Part shown: piece by piece, positions 57,301 through 62,948 of the stretch | Layout: every line of letters starts with the position of its first letter | Numbering within the stretch: the first letter of the stretch is position 1 | NCBI GenBank assembly: GCA_014155875.1 | Contig: JACEFZ010002092.1 | Location: 62,001-126,000 of the forward strand | Origin: Cepaea nemoralis | Taxonomy: Eukaryota > Mollusca > Gastropoda > Stylommatophora > Helicidae | Direction: 5' to 3' | Length of the DNA: 64,000 bases | Program-made: the position numbers and the translations under genes | The notes under the pieces: model-generated | Database searches by the model: none | What the model was told of the DNA's origin: nothing | The model's input: only the letters and a program-made list of their open reading frames with translations

Positions 57301-60300
57301 GAGAGTTCCCTGGAAATCATGTGACATTAGAGTGATTCCATAGTGGGTGTAGGGGTGTTGCATATACTGTATTTTACGGACTATAAGACGCACCTTAATT
57401 TTTAAACAATTTTTTTTTAAATAACATTTTTACCATTTTTATATTAATTTCGAGGATAAGACGCACCTGAATTTTGGAGGCAATTTTTTTTTTTTTTAAA
57501 GTGCATCTTATACTCCCTAAAGTACAGTAATTGCTTTCACAAGTAGAAGGCAAGCATGTGGTATTGTGTAATGTATTTATTGAAATAAAGAATCATGTGC
57601 TTGCTTGCTTGCTTGTGTTCGTTGGCTTGATCTCCAACGCGAAGTCCTGTATGTCAGATGAAGGCATCCTGTTGTCCAACATCAGTGTGATGTCATACGG
57701 GACCTGAGGTTTGCGTGAGTATCCGTTGTCCCATGTCTGGCTTATTGGTGTGCAGACTGGTGGTTCCTCGCCGTACAGGCAGACACTCTCCGACTTTGCG
57801 CAATCGGCGATCCTACTGACTTTAGCCAGGACCCCAAAGGGACCTGTTGCCCAGGACGCTCGACGAGGATATGTCATGGGTCTTGGCCAGTATGTAACCC
57901 GGCCCTGGTGCCTTGGAAACACCTCTGCGTCCCAAATAATCATGTAAATTGAATGTGTTGTCAGCCACTTCCGGTTGAATGTGTGGTGGACTGCTAGACC
58001 GATCGATGGATGCAATAAATGTTTCTGGGCCTGGAGGACCCTCACTGTATCTTGTGTGGGGGCCAGTTTGCGAAGACAATGACATGCGGTTTTGGGTACA
58101 TCTTGCTGCAAACACACTTGTCAACCGACCACAAAGTGAATCCCGATATCCCTATTCTGAAAATCGGCAGTCAGACCAGATGTAGGTCAGTGCTTAACCC
58201 TTTACAGGGCAAGCATTTTTCCTTTTTCTAATTCTGGACGGGCAGGATTTTTCAGCTGTTTCCTAAGATATTTTAGTAAAAACATCATATCTAAGGTGTT
58301 AGTGAACAGAATTTTATGAAACAAAGAAAAGAATGAAGGAAATAAATGAATGCAGATTTAAAATTGTACTCACATGTTGCATAAATTAAATAATCCAATG
58401 TTGCTAGTTATTTACACATGAACACAATTATTTACAAAATACATCATATTGTTTGTGATTGTTAGTTATCTATACACTATTAATCACTTTCTTCAAAGTC
58501 CAAGAGATCTTATCCAAAGTATGTACACTGCACACACTGATATCAGTACTAATATCACTGATATCTAGCTCCGATTCACAGTCAACTTCGCGCAATTCAT
58601 CAATCAATCAATCAGGTGCCGTCTCCGCAATGAAGGTTGGCTGCAATGGATCTCCAACACTGTCTGTCTCTTGCCTTGACTGTACATTCTGTCAGGCTGA
58701 TGTTCGTCCATCTCTTGATGTTATCCTCCCACTTGTATCGTTGTCTACCTCTTGCTCGCTTGCCCTCACCTTGCCTTCCAGTATGGTTTCTATAAGAGTA
58801 TCATGTCTTTTAACGTGGCCAAAATATTTCACTTGTCTCCTCTTTATTTCTTTCATCAACTCTCTCTTCATTCCCAGTTTTTCTAGGACCTGCATTTGAT
58901 TGTTTTTGTTTCCATGAAATACGAACTATTCGTCTGTATATCCACATCTCCAGGGCTTCTATGCGACTTTCTAGTTGATTGTTTCGTGCAATTCAGTGTC
59001 ACATAAATTGAACCCAACAAAATCTCCACTATCACTTGAAGAATCGTCGAAATCCATTTTGAAAAACAAAGCGTAAAACCCCGAAAACTATACAAAACTC
59101 TGATCTAATCACTTGCAAATGGCGCTCTTGTTATCTATTTGTCGAGAGCACCGGACGTAAACAATCAGAAGTCTAGGAAAGCCGCGAGCTTGCATTTTTA
59201 CAACACTTAGTAATCATGAACGCTTTAGTGTTTTGCCCGTTCAGGGTATAAATGCTCTCTGTCGTTCTGCTTGGTAAAAGATTAAACAACTATGCAATTT
59301 GTTTGCAGTGAATTAAAAATAAAGTACCACATATTTGAATATCTTAGTGAGCTTTTGTCCTTCCAGAGTGGGGAAATGCACATGTTATTCCTTTCGAGTT
59401 GCACTTTCAACAGATTTAATTTAGCTTCAGATAATTGTGCATTTGAAAGAATCGAGCTGAAAAGCTGGTTGAGTCCTATCCGCAGTTGCCTGATCAAGGC
59501 CAGACCAAATGATTTTGCATGCCCTATATGGCTTGTGGTCCCGACATTTGCCATAGGATACTATTTTCAGGGTTTTTTTCAATGTGTGTTTAGGCAAGTG
59601 TCTTTTTTCACTTATTAACACTCTGTAATCTGTTTACTTCTTAGCTTTTCTATGAGCAGTATGAAAATACTGACCAAGGGGAGTCTGTCCCCCCTGGCAA
59701 GTCAGAGTACCATTGGCCCCTAGCCTAGCGGTCATGGTTTCCTGGTCTACACCACAGGGAGGAGGAGTTGACTTGTGTATTCTGCGGGTCATCTACAGGC
59801 TACTAATTTTCACTTTTCACCCCTTCTGGGAGAGGCTAGCCAATCCTAACCCTGCTGGTTGCAGGGCCATGAACAGTCCACACCTTGTAGATCAGCTTAA
59901 TATTTCCTGCAAACTACATGCAATTAGAAATGTTCCTTTTCTAACACTGCTTAATTGTCTGTTTTGCGGCCTTATGATAGTGCTGATTTGCTTTAGAACG
60001 CCCAGAGCCAATAGAGTGTGGTGATAATTGTTGGACACTGATAGGTTTTTCTTTGAAAGTGCGCCTGTGGGACCAAGTGAAAAAGACAGGGAAACAGATT
60101 GAGAACTCATATGTTGAAAGAATGAGATTGCAGGGGTTCTGGAAGAATCTCAAAACTGAAAAGGAAGACCAGGAGAATTTTCATTCGGATAGCGGTGGGA
60201 ACAATTAATAGTATGACTCTTCGCTGACTGTTGAATGAGGGAACAGAGCGCGTATGGGAATGTCCTGAGTGCAATGATGTCGGTTCTTAGCTCAGCTCAA

Positions 60301-61335
60301 CTCAACTCTTTGAAAGTATGGTTTATTCTAGGACAAGGTGGTTGATTGTTTAATGAGTTGAGAGCATATTCTGTACAGAGATGCATGCTGGCAACTGATA
60401 CAAGCTGTGTTTTATCTGAGGCTGAGAGATAATACTTTGGTCTGTCAGTGCTACCATTGACATTCACATTATAAAACAATGTGTATCAGGTTTGATTAGT
60501 TTTGTGCTTCTTGTGTGTAACTATCTTTCAGTTCAACTGGGTTTTTATTTTCCACAGGACCTGAAACAAGGACATGAAGTTGATGAAAAACGAAAGAAAG
60601 CAAAGTATGTTGTGCTGTAATGTCACCTTTTTTTTCCAACTTGTGTATTCACATATGTGTGCTGCACATGTGTGTTTATGTGTGATCAAGTAGAATTGTT
60701 TGTGAACATGCATGCTTCACATTCCACAGAGATTGGGGTTCTGTAGAGTAGAAATTATTAACGGTACAGAAAAAAATCAAATGAAATTATTCTACTGGAA
60801 TAATGGGCTTTAATAAAATAATTGGATTACATTACTGCAGATTTAATAAATTAAACTTTCTATATATTTTCTATCCATGGCAGTCAGGAAATAAGTCTTG
60901 AGATATTACAGAAAGTCATAAAATAAGTCTTGACATATTATCTACTGTCCACGCTACCATTGACACAGATATTTTTAGTCAGGTCATTTCTTTAATCCGC
61001 CCTAATGCAAATTTGAACCCATGAGTACCAGGCTGGCAGGCAAGCATTTAGCCACTAGGCCACCTTAGCTCCCATAATCAAAGGCAGATTTAATTACATT
61101 TACATATTTGCTTCCTAAGTTTTGTATGTTAACATATACTCTCCCTGCGTTGACCTACAGACGGCCCCGTACACGTAATCCAAGTACAAAATCAGGGAAA
61201 TCGATGACAAGCCACAGAAGTTACTCATCTGCTGCCCACACTGGTGATAACTCGTCTGTGTTGACCGCTCGCAGGCCTTCCCAAACTGCTGCTTCTAAAG
61301 AAGATGTTGCTGCTGATGGAGAGAATCTGTACAAG
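30221..61335 (+). CDS. PRR12/QSER1-like Ser/Gln/Pro-rich nuclear protein, partial (6 coding exons seen)
   Basis: Exons 30221-30326, 43634-43678, 44187-47532, 54993-55117, 60558-60604 and 61161-61335 join in phase through GT-AG introns, giving roughly 1280 residues without a terminal stop. Long low-complexity S/Q/P segments are followed by a basic KPKRSRGRKKKGE patch, an acidic TEDEELGHFSQICQPVPM segment, a conserved-looking FQGSFLSYLQGHKQETLSSV block, a PKYIPEPRRPKPPPAP block and alternating acidic and KRKRKRVKKH runs. This composition and order suits the PRR12/QSER1 family, whose DUF4211 domain would lie beyond the window. Assignment is from memory and moderate; another low-complexity nuclear protein is possible. 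The start ATG at 30221 is chosen because its exon ends in phase 1, matching exon 2. The large third exon contains three apparent frameshifts. Confidence 0.62.
30375..30610 (-). mobile_element. RNase H LINE 3' fragment with TAAC-type tail
   Basis: 5'-truncated copy of the 63-kb element, ending in seven TTAG units and flanked by a perfect 13-bp duplication CTTGTTGGTTTGT (30362-30374, 30611-30623). It lies just after PRR12/QSER1-like exon 1. Confidence 0.88.
31060..31378 (+). pseudogene. LINE RT 3' fragment, GGAT tail
   Basis: Same family as 12922-13426: LGELGDNWQD, HDSGDRVRWQNMTAHVYRHG and a GATGGATGGAT tail, with frameshifts. Confidence 0.75.
31583..31812 (-). mobile_element. tRNA-derived SINE
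   Basis: On the minus strand a head GTAGCATGGTGGCCAGCATG with TTCAAATCC is followed by GCCGGGAAGGTTAATCCGGT and a tail with GAACGCAGAAGAAG. Confidence 0.65.
32045..33010 (-). pseudogene. LINE RT fragment, two ORFs
   Basis: LLFADDQALIAKSEAELQ and VKSFKYLGSIISSNG in one ORF, then TTEMRFLRRILNVSRRNKIR and QQVKWFGHASRLP in another. The tail is a CATCT-type repeat near 32055. The left LTR of the Gmr1-like element lies ~230 bp beyond its 5' side. Confidence 0.8.
33241..33839 (-). repeat. 3' LTR of the Gmr1-like element
   Basis: 599 bp, same ends as the 5' LTR. On the minus strand it is preceded by the purine tract AGGAGGGGAGGGTG (about 33842-33855), a good polypurine tract. Confidence 0.95.
33857..36065 (-). 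other. long 3' non-coding region of the Gmr1-like element
   Basis: 2.2 kb between the RNase H stop and the polypurine tract. No env-like ORF, transmembrane stretch or known domain was recognised. The part 34900-35700 is very A+T-rich. Confidence 0.7.
36066..37530 (-). pseudogene. pol: reverse transcriptase-RNase H part of pol, with one in-frame stop
   Basis: Typical gypsy RT start QRRQLVQLVTEYKDIFSD, then LVKKKDSTIRLCVDYRKLN, KLDLTKGYWQVP, FLPFGLRNAPATF and the catalytic YIDD. RNase H follows with TDAS, SELEALSVIYAV and TDNSP, ending near the stop at 36066. A TGA at 37134-37136 interrupts the conserved segment after AEPIPS; both sides are in one frame, so a single substitution explains it. 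The reading frame also differs from the integrase frame. This copy therefore cannot make full pol without recoding, despite its young LTRs. Confidence 0.9.
37495..39684 (-). CDS. pol: protease-integrase part of pol, Gmr1-like element
   Basis: A 729-codon ORF overlapping gag by 40 bp in the -1 frame. Residues ~65-83 hold a Cys/His cluster. The aspartic protease motif LLDSGS is at ~117-122. The integrase zinc domain has H310, H317, C347 and C350; the DDE core has D380 (AVDIVGPL), D440 (LSDRGTQF) and E476 (NGIVEKING). A GPY/F-type segment (WQGPFKVVRKI) lies near 618 and a Thr/Ser-rich tail follows. No chromodomain is seen. The frame stops at 37495, where sequence continuing into RT is in another frame, so this copy has an indel or a second frameshift there. 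Confidence 0.9.
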   Translation of the reverse strand: MFFFVPAMAIIQISAWAVQRMKANNAILIDTSSDSGSETECEIENTLPFKQSEDVCCVNDILSFDSCERCHQFHADGKLECGHTVPFSTENVNAALASRGNLVFHNAMVNDRPCQCLLDSGSTLIGLRKELVSPDDYTGDSVKCRTFSGNIEIYPLAKARINTPFLSGTFTCAILDNPCTDLILGCLPQLKQCTSDEIAAWERLNAANATTRADTVKHQDTLQDERLLLLSPTGTDDTNRQKFIEQQKADPSVSPYLKLLKERAKVTKNASWFFRLNNGILTRYYTTDNHEIQQTVLPVQHRLTVLKIAHESPFAGHLAYDKTRARIQAHFYWPGFCNDIKLFCRSCNVCQQLVRKGKHPTAEVQPSTLTSRPFESVAVDIVGPLNQVSSKGNRFILTMVDLCSRWVEAVALKYITSKDVANVFLHLFSRFGFPRTILSDRGTQFISAATQALTKMLGIKQHFTTAYHPASNGIVEKINGDLKHMLAKVTAENPADWDTLLPTVLFAYREIPHSSTGFSPFELVYGANPRGPLTIYHQAITNSIEIPTPKTPYEMVTETRDKIMKSCIIAKAALERKGQIYRQYANKGARTIDLEPDQDILLLLPDKRNLLLTSWQGPFKVVRKISDVDYEISINGHLKIFHVNMLKPYFSRQETEVETDEHSAPTSSDQTTDVHNATTLVSETGKSDDIHTPSELTEYALSTTTVLNQVDDDGMELPVPIVDKTATIR
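39645..40895 (-). CDS. gag: gag of the Gmr1-like element
   Basis: 416 codons from the ATG at 40895. Residues ~20-135 are a highly charged K/E/Q-rich coiled coil with repeating KQKELDxK units. A capsid-like helical region follows (SAWTENVEYQFKYH, MWAMIYMKNLSGE, FIDYVSNVQSVLDRWL). Near the C-terminus there is one cysteine cluster, CMYCQLLHDTYSMC, a variant of a nucleocapsid zinc knuckle. The frame ends just past a run of nine T that also opens the pol frame, so Gag-Pol is probably made by -1 frameshifting. The ORF looks intact. Confidence 0.85.
   Translation of the reverse strand: MATLEDFIKTGKQLQYTGKELEQYADQKFKEAKDAETAERIRKENAERDERAREREQERQHQKELAEINKQKELDIKLKQLEHDKEIKQKELDLKQKQLDQERELKQKEIDVKEKQIQVESETQLKMKEMDVDSHAEISATKLKSQQEENKFNKYKNIIKPYCKDDSISAWTENVEYQFKYHQVPIEMWAMIYMKNLSGEPLKVIESIPTDLRSNYQYIHDRIMQHFLLDAPGYQVQFSNLKPKPSETFIDYVSNVQSVLDRWLKAANIGKDFDRLKNLIAMDKVISTIPSPFAKFLQQSDIENIEQFEKKGSAYFSSNRDIFKTSNDSEVVSFVKDQPKSYQSNRKPFQKTDKKDRKVSKCMYCQLLHDTYSMCDKSPNYPAHLENIIKKQQNKRSAYRRAIKCFFLFQLWPLFK
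39664..39690 (-). promoter_or_regulatory. probable -1 ribosomal frameshift site between gag and pol
   Basis: The minus strand carries nine T after CAAATG. Gag reads TGT TTT TTT TTG, presenting the slippery heptamer T TTT TTT. The pol frame is -1 and reads TTT TTT TTT GTT. A downstream structure was not evaluated. Confidence 0.6.
42115..42131 (-). other. primer binding site, tRNA-Leu type
   Basis: On the minus strand TGGTGTCAGAAGTG lies about 14 nt inside the 5' LTR. This matches the complement of the 3' end of animal tRNA-Leu (CACTTCTGACA plus CCA). Confidence 0.7.
42146..42745 (-). repeat. 5' LTR of the Gmr1-like element
   Basis: 600 bp, TG...CA ends. It differs from the other LTR by about one substitution and one inserted base in the part I compared, so the insertion is recent. 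Confidence 0.95.
42751..44186. other. host intron sequence around small exon 2
   Basis: A+T-rich, no mobile element recognised; contains only the 45-nt exon at 43634. Confidence 0.5.
43634..43678 (+). CDS. PRR12/QSER1-like coding exon 2 (45 nt)
   Basis: A small symmetric exon between TTCTTCAG| and |GTATGAG, phase 1 to phase 1, encoding SFDGPDDLSPTIGS. Intron 1 before it is 13.3 kb because it holds the LTR retrotransposon. Confidence 0.65.
44187..47532 (+). CDS. PRR12/QSER1-like large coding exon 3, frameshifted
   Basis: It starts after TTTCAG at 44186 and ends CACG|GTCAGT at 47532. Protein-like S/Q-rich sequence runs through the whole exon but switches frame three times: between ~44890 and 45010 (one extra base), ~45150 and 45236 (one missing), ~45552 and 45692 (one extra). 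The exon length fits the flanking phases only if the net is one extra base, consistent with small indels in an otherwise intact exon. Assembly error and genuine lesions cannot be separated here. Confidence 0.7.
47860..48090 (-). pseudogene. small LINE RT fragment
   Basis: The minus strand reads LRRMMRTVCKENTTNTEVL, the RT C-terminal pattern of the other copies. A CA/GACA microsatellite region follows at ~48165-48300. Confidence 0.45.
48690..49200. repeat. degenerate tandem array in intron 3
   Basis: Repeated blocks with ACATGGTAGTACTTGAGACC, GTGTGTGGCAGTTATTGGAG and ACATGTCACGTGAAAC; period variable, close to 80-120 bp. Confidence 0.8.
49201..49540. repeat. ~64-bp tandem array
   Basis: Unit contains TCATCAACCATGAGAGTACT and GGGACCCATGTTATTGGAGG. 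The minus strand is open with repeated STLMVDDTADKTI, but this looks incidental. Confidence 0.88.
49560..51680. repeat. ~79-bp minisatellite, interrupted by a solo LTR
   Basis: Unit contains ATAATTATTGGGATTGACTA, TCAGTTTCTCTACCTGTCAT and ATAGAAGTATAAGGGACAC. Some 14-15 copies lie before 50723 and ~3 after 51401. Confidence 0.92.
50723..51401. mobile_element. solo LTR inside a minisatellite
   Basis: 679 bp, begins TGCCATGGGG and ends GGTATGGCA, with an exact 5-bp duplication TACCT (50718-50722, 51402-51406). The array resumes in register after it. An AATAAA lies near 51235. Not related to the Gmr1-like LTR. Confidence 0.82.
51690..52090 (+). pseudogene. RNase H LINE 3' end fragment
   Basis: IFCPGHAGLRGNEQAYRLAG is the terminal RNase H motif. 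The 3' end reads GGAATGTCCTGAGCGCAGTG then CTCAA/CTAAA repeats. It sits in the tandem array. Confidence 0.75.
52480..52672 (+). pseudogene. RNase H LINE 3' terminus, ATCA tail
   Basis: GGAGCGCTTATGGGAATGCC...GTGATGTCGGTTCCTAA followed by an ATCA repeat; homologous to 52020 and 60246. Confidence 0.65.
52795..53990 (-). pseudogene. LINE RT with C-terminal C2H2 finger, related to the full-length LINE
   Basis: VRELLFADDCTPLYANSEAD, DKFTYLGSTVSQAATIDDE and LLKIKWQDKIPDTEVLERV in one 239-codon ORF, then after a frameshift a C2H2 finger (CPHCQRTFRAKIGLIRHLRTH region). The 5' part is missing. Confidence 0.85.
54237..54425 (+). pseudogene. LINE RT 3' fragment, GGAT tail
   Basis: AGAACTTGGTGACAACTGGC through GGCATGGCACATGATGGATG; a short, decayed member of the 12922/31060 family. 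Confidence 0.7.
54993..55117 (+). CDS. PRR12/QSER1-like coding exon 4
   Basis: It is flanked by TTATTCTCAG and |GTAGGT. It completes the split Gly codon and encodes SDSSSDEPIPYPIKGKG, then an acidic KDYDSDKDPVWMPFEL end, phase 0. Confidence 0.7.
55331..56080. mobile_element. hAT-like element with internal insertion
   Basis: Termini CAGTGTTTCCCAAC and, inverted, GTTGGGAAACACTG, with GGGGCAATTCG-type and long G-run subterminal sequence. No matching 8-bp flanks were found, so one end may be altered. A ~200-bp foreign segment lies near 55640-55845. Confidence 0.7.
55640..55845 (+). mobile_element. possible snRNA(U2)-derived SINE
   Basis: CTATCGGTCCTTTGGCTAGG (55661-55680), followed by ATCGGGTGCATTTGCTGCTC, resembles the U2 snRNA 5' region (TCGGCCTTTTGGCTAAGATC). 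The rest does not look like U2. Not a functional snRNA. Confidence 0.4.
56745..57125 (-). repeat. 66-bp tandem repeat, partly open as 22-residue units
   Basis: On the minus strand the units translate as KARYNNLPLLEFYK plus a variable linker with TS(N/K)DEL. The frame is open for ~3 units (56692-56922) and broken beyond. Confidence 0.8.
57367..57527. mobile_element. Tc1/mariner-type MITE
   Basis: Inverted ends CTGTATTTTACGGACTATAA and CTGTACTTTAGGGAGTATAA (minus strand) with AGACGCACC/AGATGCAC next to them, TA-flanked. T runs in the middle. Confidence 0.85.
57593..58190 (-). pseudogene. unidentified ORF region with a weak Rep-like motif
   Basis: Two overlapping minus-strand frames (174 and 100 codons) look mildly protein-like, but neither is recognised. 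In a third frame at ~58020-58110 the piece KMYPKPHVIVFANWPP resembles the segment after the helicase in CRESS-type Rep proteins. No Walker motifs were found nearby, and a piggyBac element abuts it at 58198. Confidence 0.25.
58198..59246 (-). mobile_element. piggyBac-type non-autonomous element, same family, with nested LINE
   Basis: The left end CCCTTTACAGGGCAAGC follows TTAA at 58194-58197. The right end is a degraded inverse (TTGCCCGTTCAGGG followed by TATAA). The minus strand near 59060 encodes MDFDDSSSDSGDFVGFN, matching the start of the copy at 14148. A LINE fragment interrupts it at 58600-58981. Confidence 0.75.
58600..58981 (-). pseudogene. LINE RT 3' fragment nested in piggyBac
   Basis: RRQVKYFGHVKRHDTLIETI with an ATCA tail. 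Flanked by TTCGCGCAATTCA (58587-58599) and TTCGTGCAATTCA (58983-58995). Confidence 0.85.
60055..60308 (+). pseudogene. RNase H LINE 3' end fragment
   Basis: Ends CAGAGCGCGTATGGGAATGT...CAATGATGTCGGTTCTTAG then CTCAA repeats, like 52020. Confidence 0.65.
60558..60604 (+). CDS. PRR12/QSER1-like coding exon 5 (47 nt)
   Basis: It lies between TTTTCCACAG and |GTATGT and encodes DLKQGHEVDEKRKKA plus two bases. The phase fits both neighbours. Confidence 0.65.
61161..61335 (+). CDS. PRR12/QSER1-like coding exon 6
   Basis: It follows GACCTACAG at 61160 and ends TACAAG|GTACCA. It encodes RPRTRNPSTKSGKS, a Ser/Thr-rich stretch and DGENLYK, phase 0. Later exons are outside the window. Confidence 0.65.
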
Positions 61336-61979
61336 GTACCATTTGTGGTCTGAAGTGTTTATTGTGTGGTTAATGTAACTTTCTGATTTTTTTTTTTTTT
61401 TTTTTGGCACTAGCTCATTTTGTACTCAAGCATAGTTTATACACACTAGCTCTAGTAGAGCTGGACTTAATTTTGGGTGTGGATTAGCTTTCCCTTTTAA
61501 TAGTGTCCCTTGCCATCAGGCAAACCCACTCTGACTTCAGGGGTACTTCTAATTTACATCCCCGAGTCAAGGAGGAAAGGTCAGCATTTTGGTCCAACTG
61601 TCCAGTGTAGGGGTTGAACCCTTTACCTCGACATCAGCACACAAAATGTTTAAGAACATCCATTAAGAACATATCCATTCTGGCATGCTGACCTCGTATG
61701 TACCTTTTTGAATTCAGTAAACTAAATTTTAGTGTTGCCTCCGAGAAGTTTCTTTTCCCATCATCAGGCTCATACACACACACACAATCATAAGAAACAC
61801 CATGTTGCTATGAAAAGTCACTTCATCTCAAACGGAAAAGTGTTTCTTGTTAATTTGTGTAAGTGTGTGAGAGAGGGGGAGAGAGAGAGCCTGTAACAGA
61901 TATAGGAACTTCTCAGAAATCATTGTCGTCATCATTATGTGGCTTGCTGAGTAGTATAAGCATTCATGTCTCTGTACAC
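61336..61979. other. host intron 6 start, nothing recognised
   Basis: Contains a T run at ~61388-61405 and short CA and GA runs near 61778 and 61870. Confidence 0.5.
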
Positions 61980-62374
61980 GGGGCTGCGTGGTCTCGAGGT
62001 ATGTTGTCTGCCTCGATTGCTGGAGGTCCCGGGTTCAAGCCCCGGTGATGCCGGGATTTTTTTCTAATGGACTTCTAGTTATAAATTTCCCCTGGTCTCT
62101 GGGTAGTGAGATCGGACTCCCGTGTGTATTGTTGCGCACGTAAAAAATCCCTTGGCGGTTGGAAATCGAAAAAGAGTAGCCAAACGGCGCTGCCCGGGCA
62201 AAATTTCGAATTAACAATCTACCCAAAGTGTTTCAGGATCCTCGCCGGTGCTACAGAGTTCGTGTAGTGAGCTGAGTTTCTCCAGACTCAGGTTTGAGTT
62301 CGGAGGAGAACGGAGCACTTATGGGTTGCACCCGTGTGCCGTGATGTTGATCCATCTACTAAACTAAACTAAAC
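61980..62374 (+). mobile_element. tRNA-derived SINE with LINE-like 3' tail
   Basis: A box TGGTCTCGAGG (61989) and B box GGTTCAAGCC (~62031) form a tRNA-like head. The middle includes AAATCGAAAAAGAGTAGCC. The tail GGAGCACTTATGG...GTGATGTTGATC ends in ACTAA repeats. Flanked by TGTCTCTGTACAC (61967-61979) and TGTCTCTGCACAC (62375-62387). Confidence 0.88.
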
Positions 62375-62605
62375 TGTCTCTGCACACATCTTGGTCCCTG
62401 GTGTTTTGGGGCAGTTCTATTGATGATATTCTACTCTTGGCCTAGAGATAAACTATAATATAAACTTTGTGGACCACTAAGTCAGCTAGAAAAGGCAGTG
62501 AAGTTTATACAAGAGACAACATTTAAGATATTGACAATTAATTTCAAGCGAATAAAAGAAGAAGAAGATGATGATATTCCACAATGACGTCATCCTAGAT
62601 CATGT

Positions 62606-62691
62606 ATCATTTGTCTCTGTCTCTGTCTGTCTCTTCTACCACTATCTTTCTACTTGTCACAATGTTCTCCAATGCTTCTCTTCTCATTATA
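62606..62691 (-). pseudogene. LINE RT scrap interrupted by a mariner-type MITE
   Basis: CACAATGTTCTCCAATGCTT matches 8290-8320 of the copy at 8115. Homology stops exactly where the MITE begins. Confidence 0.6.
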
Positions 62692-62927
62692 CAGGGTGTT
62701 TATAAAGTCACACTAAACTTTGTATGTACAACAAGTTTGAAAACATTATTTCTTCCATTAATAAGAACATTCTGTAAGGAGTGCACAGAATTACTCCAGC
62801 AGAAGACAACCATTCGCTGCATATTGCTCCACTGTGGGCTGTGGAGCACATTTTTTCATGACATCAAGTACTTCATTTTTCAATTTGTTCTACATACAAA
62901 GTGTAATGAGATTTTACAAACACATGG
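62692..62927. mobile_element. mariner-type MITE, TA-flanked
   Basis: CAGGGTGTTTATAAAGTC at the left and ATTTTACAAACACATGG at the right, with TA on both sides (62690-62691, 62928-62929). It splits a LINE fragment. Confidence 0.82.
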
Positions 62928-62948
62928 TATGATCAAAGAACACTGTCT

